DNA of 64,000 nt, taken from contig OY755244.1 in NCBI GenBank assembly GCA_963576725.1, positions 37,274,109-37,338,108 on the forward strand. Reading direction: 5' to 3'. Source of the DNA: Azorinus chamasolen (taxonomy: Eukaryota; Mollusca; Bivalvia; Cardiida; Solecurtidae). The notes under the pieces are model-generated. The model had not been told where the DNA came from. It was given only the letters and a program-made list of their open reading frames with translations, and ran no database searches. Shown piece by piece: positions 51,796 through 62,298 of the stretch. The translations under genes and the position numbers were made by a program. Within the stretch, counting starts at the first letter, position 1. Every line of letters starts with the position of its first letter.

Positions 51796-51859
51796 CTAAG
51801 CAAGCTCTTACTGGCATTTGCTAACGGCCTGTCGAACCCCTTTTGCTTATATAAAGGCT

Positions 51860-51942
51860 TGGACTCTGATAAGACGCCTAGTTATTCTGCGACAACTGAT
51901 TGCATATGCCAGTCAGATCTCGCCAAGCATGGGAAGGATTAA
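51860..51942. mobile_element. P5 fragment
   Basis: GGCTTGGACTCTGATAAGAC and GCCAGTCAGATCTCGCC; TTAA at the right. Confidence 0.65.
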
Positions 51943-51948
51943 CTGGTG

Positions 51949-52159
51949 CAATAGAACCCCCATCTAAAATGACCAATCAACAAATACAGACATGTTTATT
52001 CAAAACCAGGTGGCTGCTATAATGCAGGCCGAAGGTAATGCAGAAAGCTCCTATAGGAGCTTTCTGTATAACATTCGTCCTGCATTAAGCTACCACTTAC
52101 CTCTAAGATTCAATATTAGCTCTCTCCTTTTGGTGGTCGCATTAGAGGGGGTTATACTG
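51949..52159. mobile_element. G2 MITE
   Basis: CAATAGAACCCCCATCTAAA to GGGGGTTATACTG. Hairpin apex AGCTCCTATAGGAGCT. Confidence 0.87.
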
Positions 52160-52510
52160 TACATGTATATAGATTCACGTCACGAACAAATGGTGACCGC
52201 TATATTGTCAGCCAACAGAATCACACCATTTATCATATTTCATATGTGTTGACCCATTTGTACGCTAAATAATTGCTGTCTGCAAATGCCGCAAAAGTAC
52301 TTAGAATTATTTGTCACATAACCTCGGGCTAATATAACACATATTTCTCTATATTACACACGCTTAATATAAGTTGTAACGCCATGTAGAAACATTGATA
52401 ACGCCTTGTAGAAATATTGTTAAATATATTAATATACACGTAGGACCTGTAAAAACTGCATTAAGTCGATCTAAGTTATGCGATAAAAAGAATATGGTGC
52501 TCGTAGTCAT
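52160..52510. other. No recognised feature
   Basis: AT-rich with a local repeat of GTAGAAA-ATTG (52387, 52410). No coding signal. Confidence 0.4.
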
Positions 52511-52613
52511 TTTGTACATACTGATATTAAACTCGTCTTGGAAAATGTTATTTAGCGAGCCTCTGGCGAGCTTAATAACATTTCCAAGACTCGTTTAATA
52601 TCAGTTTGTACAA
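52511..52613. repeat. Orphan hairpin, arms about 50 bp
   Basis: TTTGTACATACTGATATTAA pairs with TTAATATCAGTTTGTACAA; CTTGGAAAATGTTATT with AATAACATTTCCAAG; loop CTCTGG. No TIR or target duplication and no second copy here. Confidence 0.85.
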
Positions 52614-53128
52614 TATGACAACTCGCAAGATGTACTTGCAAGTTATTATTATGTTAATTAACGAATGGTATACAAAAAATATAGCGACGCCCTCGATGGC
52701 ATCCAGTGTTGCCTGTTCCCAGGCATTGCGCCAGCAATAATCAGCAGTTGAAGAAATAGTTTAAAGAGTTTACAGGCTTACAGCCGCATACGCCACTGAT
52801 TTGCCAGCATTTTATACAAACAAATTGGTTATTGTTGTGTCTCGTTGAAAGAGTTCTACAACAATAATAGCCATGCATGTATATGTCATAAAAATATAAA
52901 CACCTCATATATGCATATGTCATGATCTTGACCTGATACATGTAAATTGTATGTACGTATTGAAAACCTGGCGGTAAATATTTTATACCTAGGAACCCTG
53001 GCGGGTCAAGAGCAGACAGGGGCATAGTAGGTCCTGATTAATGTAGATTTAATAAAATCGCAAATATTTCTAATCCAGCAGTGTTTTTTTTGCGATAGAT
53101 CCTACGTTAGTGTATATTGTAAAGACTT
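52614..53128. other. No recognised feature
   Basis: Several short ACATGTA-type palindromes; no coding match. Confidence 0.4.
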
Positions 53129-53377
53129 TTAACACTTCCCTGTTGTACATTCATGCAAAACATATTGGCATCATGAATACTTATTAAATGGAGTTTTATG
53201 ATGGTTAGTGTACAAATGATATTTCGGTATTGGTTGGAGCTGTAGAGACAGGTCTGTTATAATTTTATAAGGAAACAGAGCAGACCCAGATCAGGCGGAT
53301 CCTATAGGAGCCGTCTGATCTGGGTCTTCTCTGTTTGCAAATGCGTGAAAATGCGTTTATATGCTGGAAAGGTTTAA
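53129..53377 (-). mobile_element. P1 MITE
   Basis: TTAA at both ends. Hairpin CCCAGATCAGGCGGATCC, apex GATCCTATAGGAGC. Confidence 0.9.
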
Positions 53378-53671
53378 TAACATGGTTTACTTGCGTAACA
53401 TCCTGGAGATTGAATGCTGTGTATTTATTGCGTAACATTGCTGTCATGCAGTAAGTCAGTAAAGAAATGGTAGGCATTTGGAAACAATCACTATGGGCGC
53501 CCATAATGCAAGTACATGTACATGTGTTTGTTTGTGTGAAATTACTTACGTCACGTCGTTGAGAGGTACGGAAACCTGTTAGAGTCATCGCGGTTTGGCG
53601 AATTGTCCTTTCTTAAGGCTCGAAAATGATACGATAATTCAGCGTTACATTCTCGCATGTGTTTGACCAGA

Positions 53672-53744
53672 CAGGTTAAGCAACCACCTGTTTTTAAGAC
53701 TCCTATGTTCAATAAAGCAATGACCGCTTTGGACAAGGTCTACT
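53672..53744. mobile_element. G2 right arm only
   Basis: GTTAAGCAACCACCTGTTTT to AAGGTCTACTG then TA. 53378-53671 holds nothing recognised. Confidence 0.7.
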
Positions 53745-53786
53745 GTATATACTGAGCTCAATGCACGCTATAAAAATCTATTAATT

Positions 53787-54015
53787 TTAACCAATTCCCT
53801 CATAATGCTGCCCTTTGACGCCTCTGTAAAGGTCACTTTTTTAAACCATCGTGATAAATAGAGCATTTGTTCCATAGGAGCAAATGCCCTATGTATCACG
53901 ATAGTTTCACAACTACATAATTCTAAAAGTTTCCTCTTCTCTAGTAGATGCTCCTTTTCGGTAGATTTATTCAAAGAGGTTGGATCTAAAAATAGCCTAT
54001 GAGGTAATGGGCTAA
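53787..54015 (+). mobile_element. P3 MITE
   Basis: 229 bp, TTAA left, CTAA right. The stem carries a compensated change (ACCATCGTGAT with ATCACGATAGT). Confidence 0.93.
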
Positions 54016-54348
54016 AGAAAAATATCACATGACCAGATGGTCTCATATAATGCATTATCAGTTTTATGGAACGGGTTGTGTGCTGCTAACCTTCAACTAA
54101 GCAGAAAATGCATCTACTCAAGACACAACTTTATTAGGAAAAATCCTTATTTTAACACCGATGTTCAAGCGTTTCCATAGCAATCATTCCCTGATAAAGA
54201 GCAATAAGTCTGATTTCTTGAAATGCATGAACATTCTGAAGCGATAATATGAACTTAACGTTCAATATCAAAATAACATATGACCCCCGGGAACGTCTAG
54301 AAAACAACACTAAAAGCTCCATTGTCTGTACGAATACCCATGTTGACT
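54016..54348. other. No recognised feature
   Basis: Unassigned AT-rich DNA. Confidence 0.4.
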
Positions 54349-54562
54349 ATTAGCTCTCATCACGCTGTGAAGAAAATAATGTCGGCTCACATTTGGACCG
54401 GGTGCAATTTTGACTACTTCCGATTCGATCAAGCTTTTGAGATGCTATTGACCGAGTGTCAAACAGCTTGGATCCTGATGAGACGCCGAGTAATTAGGTA
54501 TCTCATCTGGACCAAAGCTGTTTGCAAATGCGAGTCAGCCCACAAATAGTTGGAGAACGGGT
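54349..54562 (-). mobile_element. P5 MITE
   Basis: CTCTCATCACGCTGTGAAGA to AATAGTTGGAGAACGGGTAA. Second hairpin arm altered. Confidence 0.85.
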
Positions 54563-54652
54563 AAGTTTGGCAACTGACAGACAGTGCAGTATATATGTCA
54601 TCAGCGATCAATGAAAATAAGTTTATTTCTGGAGCTTAAGGCGTCTCGTAGC

Positions 54653-54882
54653 TTAACCCATTATCTCATAGGCTATTTTCAGATACAACCACTTTGAATA
54701 AATCTACCGAAAAGGAGCATTAACTAGAGAAAAGGATTTGTTTTAGAATTTTGTAGTTTGAAACCATTGTGATAAATAGAGCATTTGCTCCAATAGGAGC
54801 AAATGCTCTATTTATCACAATGGTTGCACAAAATGACTTCTACAGAGTCGTCAAAAGTCGTCAATATGAAGGAATTGGTTAA
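54653..54882 (-). mobile_element. P3 MITE, full length
   Basis: 230 bp, TTAA at both ends, perfect hairpin apex GCTCCAATAGGAGC. Confidence 0.94.
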
Positions 54883-55442
54883 TGCTGAACGAAACAAAAG
54901 TACAAATGCCTGTAACGGAACTTCCTGCAATAAACAACCTTCTGCTTTTTAACCCTTTCCTCTATAAATACGCCTTTTCTATACCTCTGTAATAACCACT
55001 TCTTGAAACAACTGTGATAAATACAGCAATGGCTCCATAGGAGCAGATGCTCTACAATGTTTCAATACTACAAAGCCTTAAATAGAGAAAAGGAAATATT
55101 TAGAATTTTGTAGTTTGAAACCATTGTGATAAATAGAGCATTTGCTCCTATAGGAGCAAATGCTCCATTTGTCACAATGGATTCACAAAATGACTTCTAC
55201 AGAGTCTTCAAAAGTCGTCAATATGAGCGAATGGGTTAATGCTGAAACAAAACAAAAGCAAAAATGCCCGTAAAGAAACTTCCTGCAATAAACTACCTTC
55301 TTTTTTTAACCCTTTCCTCTATAAATACGCCTTTTCTATACCTCTGTAATAACCACTTCTTGAAACAATTGTGATAAATACTGCATTGGCTCCATAGGAG
55401 CAAATGCTCTATTTGTTACAATGTTTCAATATTACACAATTC
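54729..55442. repeat. Tandem duplication, 357 bp unit, spanning P3 halves
   Basis: AAACCATTGT at 54761 and 55118, and AATGCTGAA at 54881 and 55238, keep a constant 357 bp offset, including the unique spacer CTTCCTGCAATAAAC. Confidence 0.88.
54949..55239. mobile_element. Fused P3 halves, opposite orientation
   Basis: A plus-strand P3 (TTAA at 54949) breaks at about 55077 and joins a minus-strand P3 at AAATAGAGAAAAGGAAAT, ending TTAA at 55236-55239. Confidence 0.85.
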
Positions 55443-55532
55443 TAACATTTCCATTTCTCCAGTAAATGCTCCTTTTCGGTAGATTTATTCAAAGAGGTTT
55501 GGTCTAAAAATAGCCAATGAGGGAATAGGTAA
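55306..55532 (+). mobile_element. P3 MITE
   Basis: TTAA left; right end eroded to GGGAATAGGTAAG. Its left portion duplicates 54949-55076. Confidence 0.9.
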
Positions 55533-55668
55533 GACTTATATGCTTATTCAGTAAGTGATCGTGTCCGACACTTAATATTGTGCTGAATGAAGTTTTGTCC
55601 CCCCACCCCCAATAAAAATCAGTATACAATATATTATCATATTTCTCTATCATTCGTTCACATTATCT

Positions 55669-55761
55669 ATTCAAAAGCTCGAGAATTTGAAGTGAAAGCC
55701 TCTGTAATAAACGTATTCAAAAGCTCGAGAATTTAAAGTGAAAGCCTCTATAATAAACGCG
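55669..55761. repeat. Two-copy tandem repeat, about 46 bp
   Basis: ATTCAAAAGCTCGAGAATTT and GTGAAAGCCTCT occur twice in tandem. Confidence 0.9.
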
Positions 55762-55808
55762 TATCTTTGATAAAAGGTTTAAAAGCATAAAACATGACGT
55801 TGGTTATG

Positions 55809-56001
55809 TTTAACACATTCCCCCATAGCTTATTTTTAGACCAAACCTCTTGAATAAATCTGCCAAAAAGGAGTATTTACTCGAGAGAAAAGATAACTTT
55901 TAGACTGTGTAGTTGATAAATCATTGTGATAAACAGAACACTTGCTCCTCAGATAGCTTTTCAGAGGCGTCAAAAGGCGTCAATATGAGGGAATGGGTTA
56001 A
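55809..56001 (-). mobile_element. P3 MITE, half hairpin
   Basis: TTAA at both ends. The second hairpin arm is deleted after TTGCTCC. Confidence 0.9.
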
Positions 56002-56247
56002 CCCTTTCCCTCATACAAACGTGTTTTCACGCATTTGCAAATAGAGTAGACCCAGATCAGACGGCTCCTCTAGGAGCCGTCTGATCAGGGTCTACTCTGT
56101 TTGCTATTATAATTTGATAGATCTATTTCTTTACTTTCTAAAATGTCTACAATGTTCCACCTTCAAGAATTCTTTATAACTATTCTGTTAATGAATATTC
56201 AGTAGGTATTGAAAATTGGCCTAAATATAGAACAGGGAATGGGTTAA
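55998..56247 (+). mobile_element. P2 MITE, full length, chained to P3
   Basis: 250 bp, TTAA at both ends. Apex GGCTCCTCTAGGAGCC. Confidence 0.95.
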
Positions 56248-56421
56248 CCATTCTTATGAAGATTGTCAATTTGAAATTATATAAAGAAAAAGACCCATGC
56301 GATACAAAATAAATCGTTTTTGTCGATACGTTGTGATGTGTGACCGCCCTACTTATGGTGTGGAACCTGATCAGACGGTGAGTATCCGTTAGTCCCAAAG
56401 TTACAAAGGTCTAGTCACTGT

Positions 56422-56575
56422 TTAACCCTTAACTTCATTTTATAATGTACATGTTTCTATGGAAACGTTTGCTTTGACAGAAACTGTAGGATCAGATCAA
56501 TAGGAGCCATCTTATCTAGATCTACTGTGTTTGCAAATGCGTGAAAAGATGTTTATATGCAGGGAAAGAGTCAAC
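56422..56575 (-). mobile_element. P1 MITE, half hairpin
   Basis: TTAA left; right end AGGGAAAGAGTCAAC. The first hairpin arm is missing. Confidence 0.75.
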
Positions 56576-56598
56576 AAAGGTGTCAGTATGAAAGACTA

Positions 56599-56804
56599 CA
56601 GTAAAACTCGATTATTCGAACACTAAAATACGTATCATTATCGACCTTTAAGACTGGTGGCAGCTTAATGCATGGTGAAAGTCATACAGAAAGCTCCTCC
56701 AGGAGCTTTTTGTATGACTTTCACTATGCATTAAGCAACCACCTGCCTAAAATATTCTATATTTTTATCTAAACAAAAAAATTCGAATAATCGAGATTTT
56801 ACTG
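56599..56804. mobile_element. G3 MITE, full length
   Basis: 206 bp from CAGTAAAACTCGATTATTCG to GAGATTTTACTG with TA flanks. Apex AGCTCCTCCAGGAGCT. Confidence 0.94.
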
Positions 56805-56934
56805 TATCTGTATATAAATGTAAAGGTTTAACCGCAAACAAAGATGTCCTATGTAAATTAACATTACTTTTAAGGGCACATCGGGCAAAGGAAATAAACA
56901 TCAAAATAATATTTCGGATTGAGTCAAAACATGT

Positions 56935-57127
56935 TTAAACCATCCCCTTACATTGATGCCTTTTGGCGCCTCTGTAAAAGTCACTTTTTGAAACCATCTT
57001 GATAAATGGAGTATTTGCTCTATATAATAGGAGCAAATGCTTTATTTATTACAATGGTTTTCAAAACTACACAGTTCTAACAGTTCGTTTTGTAGTAAAT
57101 GCTCGTTTCAATAGATTTATTCAAAGA
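56935..57127 (+). mobile_element. P3 MITE, right end replaced by GGGGT repeats
   Basis: TTAA left, hairpin with lengthened apex, right arm stops at TTCAAAGAGG where the G-rich tract begins. Confidence 0.85.
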
Positions 57128-57160
57128 GGGTGGGGTGGGGTGGGGTGGGGTGGGGGTGTG
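57127..57160. repeat. (GGGGT)n tract
   Basis: Five to six GGGGT units, four or more G runs on one strand; a quadruplex-capable sequence. Confidence 0.95.
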
Positions 57161-57510
57161 TTAACTCAGTTAAACTGGAACATACAATACCTTTCTCTGC
57201 ATATATTAATTAAACAACAATGTGATTTATCTATACGCGTTACTCGTTACTCTCCTAGAAACACGAGGAACAAACTTTGAAGACTGCAAGAGTTTTGCGA
57301 AAAGACTGTTTTGATTCTTACTTTTTTTTCAAAATTATTGATGTTTTGTATGTACGCTATGATGATATACTATGTAGGCTACATAGCTTTAATAAATTAT
57401 CTGTTCTGTTATTACATTAGTATACAGGAAACGGTACTGATGAAAGAGAGAGAAAAATCACAATGATATCAAATTCGTCAGATCTGCATGACAATGACCT
57501 TACCGTAATG
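57161..57510. other. No recognised feature
   Basis: Unassigned AT-rich DNA without a coding match. Confidence 0.4.
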
Positions 57511-57866
57511 TTAACAATTTCTCAAATGAATATTTATATAAGAAATAGTGGCATGGGTACCATTAGATGAATTTTTGGTATGACATATGGACAGGGGAAT
57601 AGTTTGCATATGGACAGATAAATCTTTGACATATGGACAGAGACATCTTTGTCATATGGACAGAGGAATATTTGGCATATGGACAGGTGAATCTTTGTCA
57701 TATGGACAGAGGAATCTTTGGCCGTGACATAAAGTGTAGAATCATCAGATCTATATCAAACATTGCAAATCCTGATCAGACAGCCCCTACAGCAACCGTG
57801 TATTCGTGTTGTTCTCTGTTTGTACAGTAAAGGCATTAAAAGGCGTTTCCATGGAGAAATTGGTTC
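57511..57866 (-). mobile_element. P1 MITE with internal 24 bp minisatellite
   Basis: TTAA left, TTCA right. Long arm up to 57580, array, then GCCGTGACATAAAGTGTAG and a decayed hairpin. Confidence 0.85.
57582..57722. repeat. 24 bp minisatellite, 6 units, inside P1
   Basis: CATATGGACAGAGGAATCTT plus TGG. The unit is the P1 long-arm segment that normally reads CATATGNACACAGGAATG. Confidence 0.95.
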
Positions 57867-58288
57867 AATCGTTCAAATGACCTAGACCTTGACCAGAATT
57901 ATTTCAAAATGAACCCTTTTGCAGTTAGTCATAAAAGCAATTTGCATGCCAAAATATGGTTTCACAAGCTCACTCCTCATAACAGTTATTCGTCGCAAGC
58001 TAATTATTAGACGCCCGCTCCACTGGCTCGCCCGCCGACATTCAGGAATCTCCGGACCGTTGTTTCCCGTTAGGAAACATGGCTAAATTGGTATGGTGTT
58101 AATTTTTCCAGCGTTGGATTGGATTTTAATGCACCTAAATTCATTTTACAAAGAGTGGTTCTAATTTTCTCGTTCAGAAGACCTGCAAAACGCGTCTTTC
58201 TGACAAACTCCATTAGAGATGAAAAAATAGCTCTAAAAGCGTACTGGCTGGAAAATTAATGAATTCTAACAAGTTAAGCAGCAGGCTT
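57867..58288. other. No recognised feature
   Basis: A mixed stretch; CGCCCGCTCCACTGGCTCGC at 58011 is locally GC-rich. No coding support. Confidence 0.35.
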
Positions 58289-58513
58289 TTAACACTTATT
58301 CCGCTATCCGCAACTTGACTCGAAAATGCAAACAGTTTGGATCCAGATGAGACGCCGAGTAACTCGGCGTCTCATCAGGATCCAAGCTGTTTGGCACTCG
58401 GTCAATAGTTTCTTCAAAGTTTGATCGAATCGGAAGTAGTCAAAATTGCTGCAGATCCAATATTGAGCGGACTTTATTTTTTTTCACAGTGTGGTTACTG
58501 TGGCAAGGTTTAA
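58289..58513 (+). mobile_element. P5 MITE, full length
   Basis: 225 bp, TTAA at both ends. Arms CCGCTATCCGCAACTTGACT and GGCACTCGGTCAATAGTTTC; hairpin apex GCCGAGTAACTCGGC. Confidence 0.95.
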
Positions 58514-58722
58514 GTAATTTCTTCTCCAAGAACAGGGCTTGCTGCTGGACTGACATTAGATAGACGTTTACTGACTATATAAGGCGGCTTAGAATTCAAT
58601 AGTAAAACATTGTCATTGGTTTCAATAGGACATTACATCAGTTGACATGTAAGCAAATACCAACAGGCGAACGGATTTCCGAACAAAACAAAGTGCTAGC
58701 CTCCCAATCATTTCCCCTCACA

Positions 58723-58946
58723 TTAACCCCTTCCGTACCACAATGACGGGTTTATGATATCACATGCAAACAGTTTGGATCCAGATGAGACGCCGAGTAA
58801 CTCGGCGTTTCATCAGGATCCAAACTGTGTGACACTCTGTTTACTGTTTTATAAAGAAAATGGAAAAAGTGCACATACAAACATGTACATCAAAAATAAA
58901 CGAAACTATGCCCAGCAGACGACAATGCTGGCACCGAAAGGGTTAA
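58723..58946 (+). mobile_element. P4 MITE, variant ends
   Basis: 224 bp, TTAA at both ends. TIR CCCCTTCCGTACC; perfect hairpin; right arm AGCAGACGACAATGCTGGC. Confidence 0.93.
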
Positions 58947-58949
58947 CCC

Positions 58950-59426
58950 CCTAGCCCTTTATTCCATAGATGCGCCACATTATGTCTTTGCAAACGGAGT
59001 AAACCCAGCACTCGGAACACCTCGGCTATTTCTATCCCGAAACCCAGATGAGACTGCTCCTATAGCATCCGTCTGATCAGAATCTGCTCTTGTTGCTTAT
59101 GGATTGTTTGCAGATCTAATTCTACAGTGTCTGCAATGGCCAAACAACTGTTGTTCTCATATGTCATAATAAGTTCATTTAACCCTTTCGCTGCCAATGC
59201 CGGATCTGTGATTACCTATGCAAACAGTTTGGATCCAGATCAGACGCCGAGTAACTCGGCGTCTCATCAGGACCCAAACTGTTTGTTACTGTTACTATGT
59301 TTTTGAAACAAAAATGTAGAAAATCAAAAAAAAATATTTGTAGCAGACGATAAAGTTAGCAGACGACATAATTTGGCAGCGAAAGGGTTAATAAAATATT
59401 CATGATCTCATTCACATAAAGGTTAA
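58950..59426 (+). mobile_element. P1 MITE split by P4
   Basis: CCCTTTATTCCATAGATGCG left; a foreign 40 bp (TCGGAACACCTCGGC) lies in the first hairpin arm; the long arm breaks at TTAA 59179 and resumes after 59391 with TAAAATATTCATGATC. Confidence 0.83.
59179..59391 (+). mobile_element. P4 MITE nested in P1
   Basis: 213 bp, TTAA at both ends, near-identical to 18280-18494. Confidence 0.95.
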
Positions 59427-59615
59427 CACTGAATGTTCATTGCAGACCACATGCACCATTTGTGAATATAAATTACATCATTTTTATTATTATTAAATAA
59501 AACAAGTGAATAATTTGTTTCATTACAACTATTATATGATATTATCTAAGATATTTCATAACAACTGATTTGATCCTACAGGAGCTATCCTACAGTATTA
59601 TTTCATTGAAAATCT

Positions 59616-59865
59616 CTAACCCTTCTCTTGCTGAATTTTAAAATACATTTCTCCTTCTTTACCCATGCCCTGTTGTATAATTACATATATCTTCACTGTG
59701 TACAAGTATTTCTCTGTGCAATCACTGCTTTGGAGTGCGCTGGTTGCACAATCAACTTGTAAATAGTGCAGACCCTGATGAGACAGCTCCTGCAGGAGCT
59801 GTCTCATCTAGGTCTTCACTATTTACTGGTACGTATATTGACGTGAATAGCAAGCGAAGGGTTAA
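59616..59865 (+). mobile_element. P6 MITE, full length
   Basis: 250 bp; CTAA left, TTAA right; apex AGCTCCTGCAGGAGCT. Confidence 0.95.
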
Positions 59866-60030
59866 TCATGAAAACTACGTTGACGAATATCCCTGAAGTG
59901 ATCAATCCACGCATGTACAATGTACCTGTTTCTGATGGGGCTTTCATTTAGACCCGGTGTCCAATCGGGGCCCAAACTGTTTCATGTTTACGCTATACAT
60001 CTTCGAATAGACTTTAAGAAAAGATATGTA

Positions 60031-60348
60031 TATTTGAACTTCGATAAGTCGAACTTCAAGGACCATACACATTAGTTCGAGATAGCCTAAGTTCGAGTTA
60101 TCCGATTTCAAATCTGAACAATTTCTCGAGTTCACAGCTTAATACAGGTCTAAAGTAATGCTGAAAGCTCCCGAAGGAGCTTTCAGTATTACTTTAGACC
60201 TGTATTAAGCTGCAATATGGGTTTCTAGATATCTGTAGCGATACAGTTTAGAGCAATTCTGTATTGTAAGTTTTGGAAGGGCTAAATGTTTTGTTCGAGT
60301 TATCCCAAAGTTCGAGTTATCCGAGTTCGAGTTATCGAAGTTCAACTG
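60031..60348 (-). mobile_element. H MITE, left member of an inverted pair
   Basis: TATTTGAACTTCGATAAGTC to AAGTTCAACTG. Hairpin with apex AGCTCCCGAAGGAGCT. Confidence 0.93.
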
Positions 60349-60395
60349 TACTTTAAGAATTGAAGGAGAAGACCGATAGTGCAGACAATGGTTAC

Positions 60396-60587
60396 TTAAT
60401 CATTTGAATGCAGAAAACGAATGTACTGGCAATCGCAAACAGTATAGATCCAGATCAGAAGACACATAGAGTAACTTTCTGATCAGGCGATGCATTCTTT
60501 GTCATTAAAAAACCTTTATTTATGTTTTTCATATTGAATGAAATCTGAAGGACCAGTCCTTTTGGAAATCCGCCACTCAAAGGTTAA
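60396..60587 (+). mobile_element. P9 MITE
   Basis: 192 bp between TTAA sites, ends CATTTGAATGC and CCACTCAAAGG. Hairpin with TAGATCCAGATCAGAAG and CTTTCTGATCAGG. It sits between two inverted H copies. Confidence 0.72.
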
Positions 60588-60601
60588 ACCCTTTTTGTAT
60601 A

Positions 60602-60920
60602 CAGTTGAACTTCGATATCTCGAACTCGGATTACTCGAACTTTGGGATAACTCGAACAAAACATTTAGCCCTTCCAAAACTTACAATACAGAATTGCTCT
60701 AAACTGTATCGCTACAGATATCTAGAAACACATATTGCAGCTTAATACAGGTCTAAAGTAATGCTGAAAGCTCCTTCGGGAGCTTTCAGCATTACTTTAG
60801 ACCTGTATTAAGCTGTGAACTCGAGAAAGTGTTCAGATTAGAAATCGGATAACTCGAACTTAGGCTGTCTCGAACTAATGTGTATGGTCCCTTGCAGTTC
60901 GACTTATCGAGGTTCAACTG
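60602..60920 (+). mobile_element. H MITE, right member of an inverted pair
   Basis: CAGTTGAACTTCGATATCTC to AGGTTCAACTG, TA on both sides. Shares the private AACAAAACATTTAGCCCTTC with the copy at 60031. Confidence 0.95.
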
Positions 60921-60924
60921 TATA

Positions 60925-61160
60925 TAGATACGCCTTTGCAAACTGAGTAGACCCAGATCAGACGGCTCCTGTAGGAGCCGTCTGATCAGGGTCTACTCTA
61001 TTTGTAAAGCCGTAGAAATGTGTTTATATGAAGGAAATGGTCTGCTCTGTTTACTAACGAAACATATATTTGATTATACAAGTTCTGCCATGTTAAAGAA
61101 AGGTCTTGTTCACGCTACTGTAAAAATTCAGCTGATGAATATTCATAAAGTAATTAACGT
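60925..61160. mobile_element. Composite P1 with two short arms plus extra half-element
   Basis: Hairpin at 60940-61010 is flanked on both sides by short-arm sequence (CGCCTTTGCAAAC and TTTGTAAAGCCGTAGAAATG); a long arm follows from 61041. Confidence 0.82.
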
Positions 61161-61214
61161 TGACAGGGATTATGAGTAACCGATAAGCGTATGTCACCTA
61201 ACATATGTTACCAT

Positions 61215-61375
61215 ACACAGTGACATCCTTGTAAAGCGACCATCAAAAAGGTTATGTCTAATTCTTGGTCTTTTAGGCAGGTTGCAACTTAATGCAGACC
61301 GAAAGTCTGGCAGAAAAATCCAATTGGTGCTTTCTGTATTACCTGTGTTCTGCATTAATCAACCACCTGAGGTTC
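61215..61375. mobile_element. G2 MITE, right end lost
   Basis: AAAGCGACCATCAAAAAGG, stem AACTTAATGCAGACCGAAAG. Apex diverged. Confidence 0.65.
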
Positions 61376-61568
61376 CAAACACCTGTGTTTATTATTTATT
61401 GCCCCCACACCTCTTACAAAGGTTCTGCTGATTGGTTGATTGTTCCACGGACACTAGCGTGCAAGCTGGCATTCTGTAATTAACTGTTCAACTATCTACT
61501 ATCTGTTCGCCACATGTAATTGTCCCTGCGAAACATGCCGATTGCTAAAAATCTACAAAACGTGTGCC

Positions 61569-61810
61569 TTTAACCATTTCGGTGCCAAATTTCTAATTGT
61601 CTTCTGCAATCCAATTATGTTGAATCATTCGGTAAAATAAAGAAATAAGATAAATAAATGCAAATTTCAAAGAAATAAAGCACATAAAGAATCGAGTTTG
61701 AGACAAAAAGTGAAGTCCGTGATCAGACGCCGCCTTGAAAAGGCGGCGTCTGATCTGGGACTGCACTATTTGTCGTGGCGCATTTGTGCGACATTGGCGG
61801 TGAACTATGT
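61569..61810 (-). mobile_element. P7 MITE
   Basis: TTAA left, right end GGCGGTGAACTATG. Hairpin CGCCGCCTTGAAAAGGCGGCG. Confidence 0.9.
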
Positions 61811-61817
61811 TCAGCGT

Positions 61818-62076
61818 ATTTACCATTTACTCCATAAGTACACATTTTAACACATTAATTTTGCAAGCTCGAGTAAAGCTACACCAGACGGCGTCTCTAG
61901 GATCCGTAGGAGTAGGGTTTGCTCTGTTTGCTAAGTATATAATATAAGTCTAATTCTACAGATTCTGCCATGACCAAAACCTCCAATTGTCATATGCCTT
62001 TATAAAAATCATGCAACTATTCTCCATGATGAATGTATAGGTTTTATCATGAAATACCCATGGAGTAAAGGGATAA
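61818..62076 (+). mobile_element. P1 MITE
   Basis: CCATTTACTCCATAAGTACAC to CATGGAGTAAAGGGATAA; hairpin decayed. Confidence 0.78.
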
Positions 62077-62235
62077 CTCTGTATTCCATAAAGACACATT
62101 TTGACACCTTTGCAAACAGAGCAGACTACTCCATGGAGGCGCCTTTTGATGCATATATGTATTCAAACAGTGTAGACGTCTAATCTGTTTGCTTATAGAC
62201 TATCTTAGATTTGATTCTTTCGACATAGCTATGAG
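62073..62235 (+). mobile_element. P1 MITE, truncated
   Basis: CTGTATTCCATAAAGACAC, then a duplicated short arm (ACTCCATGGAGGCGCC) and a broken hairpin. Confidence 0.6.
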
Positions 62236-62298
62236 TTCATTTTTTGTTTTATATTACAAAACGAAATAATTAGTTAACAAGTAAAATTCGCTGAATTG

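Noticed and set aside
57127..57160. Telomeric repeat
   Set aside because: The unit is GGGGT, not TTAGGG, the array is short, and it replaces the arm of a P3 element.
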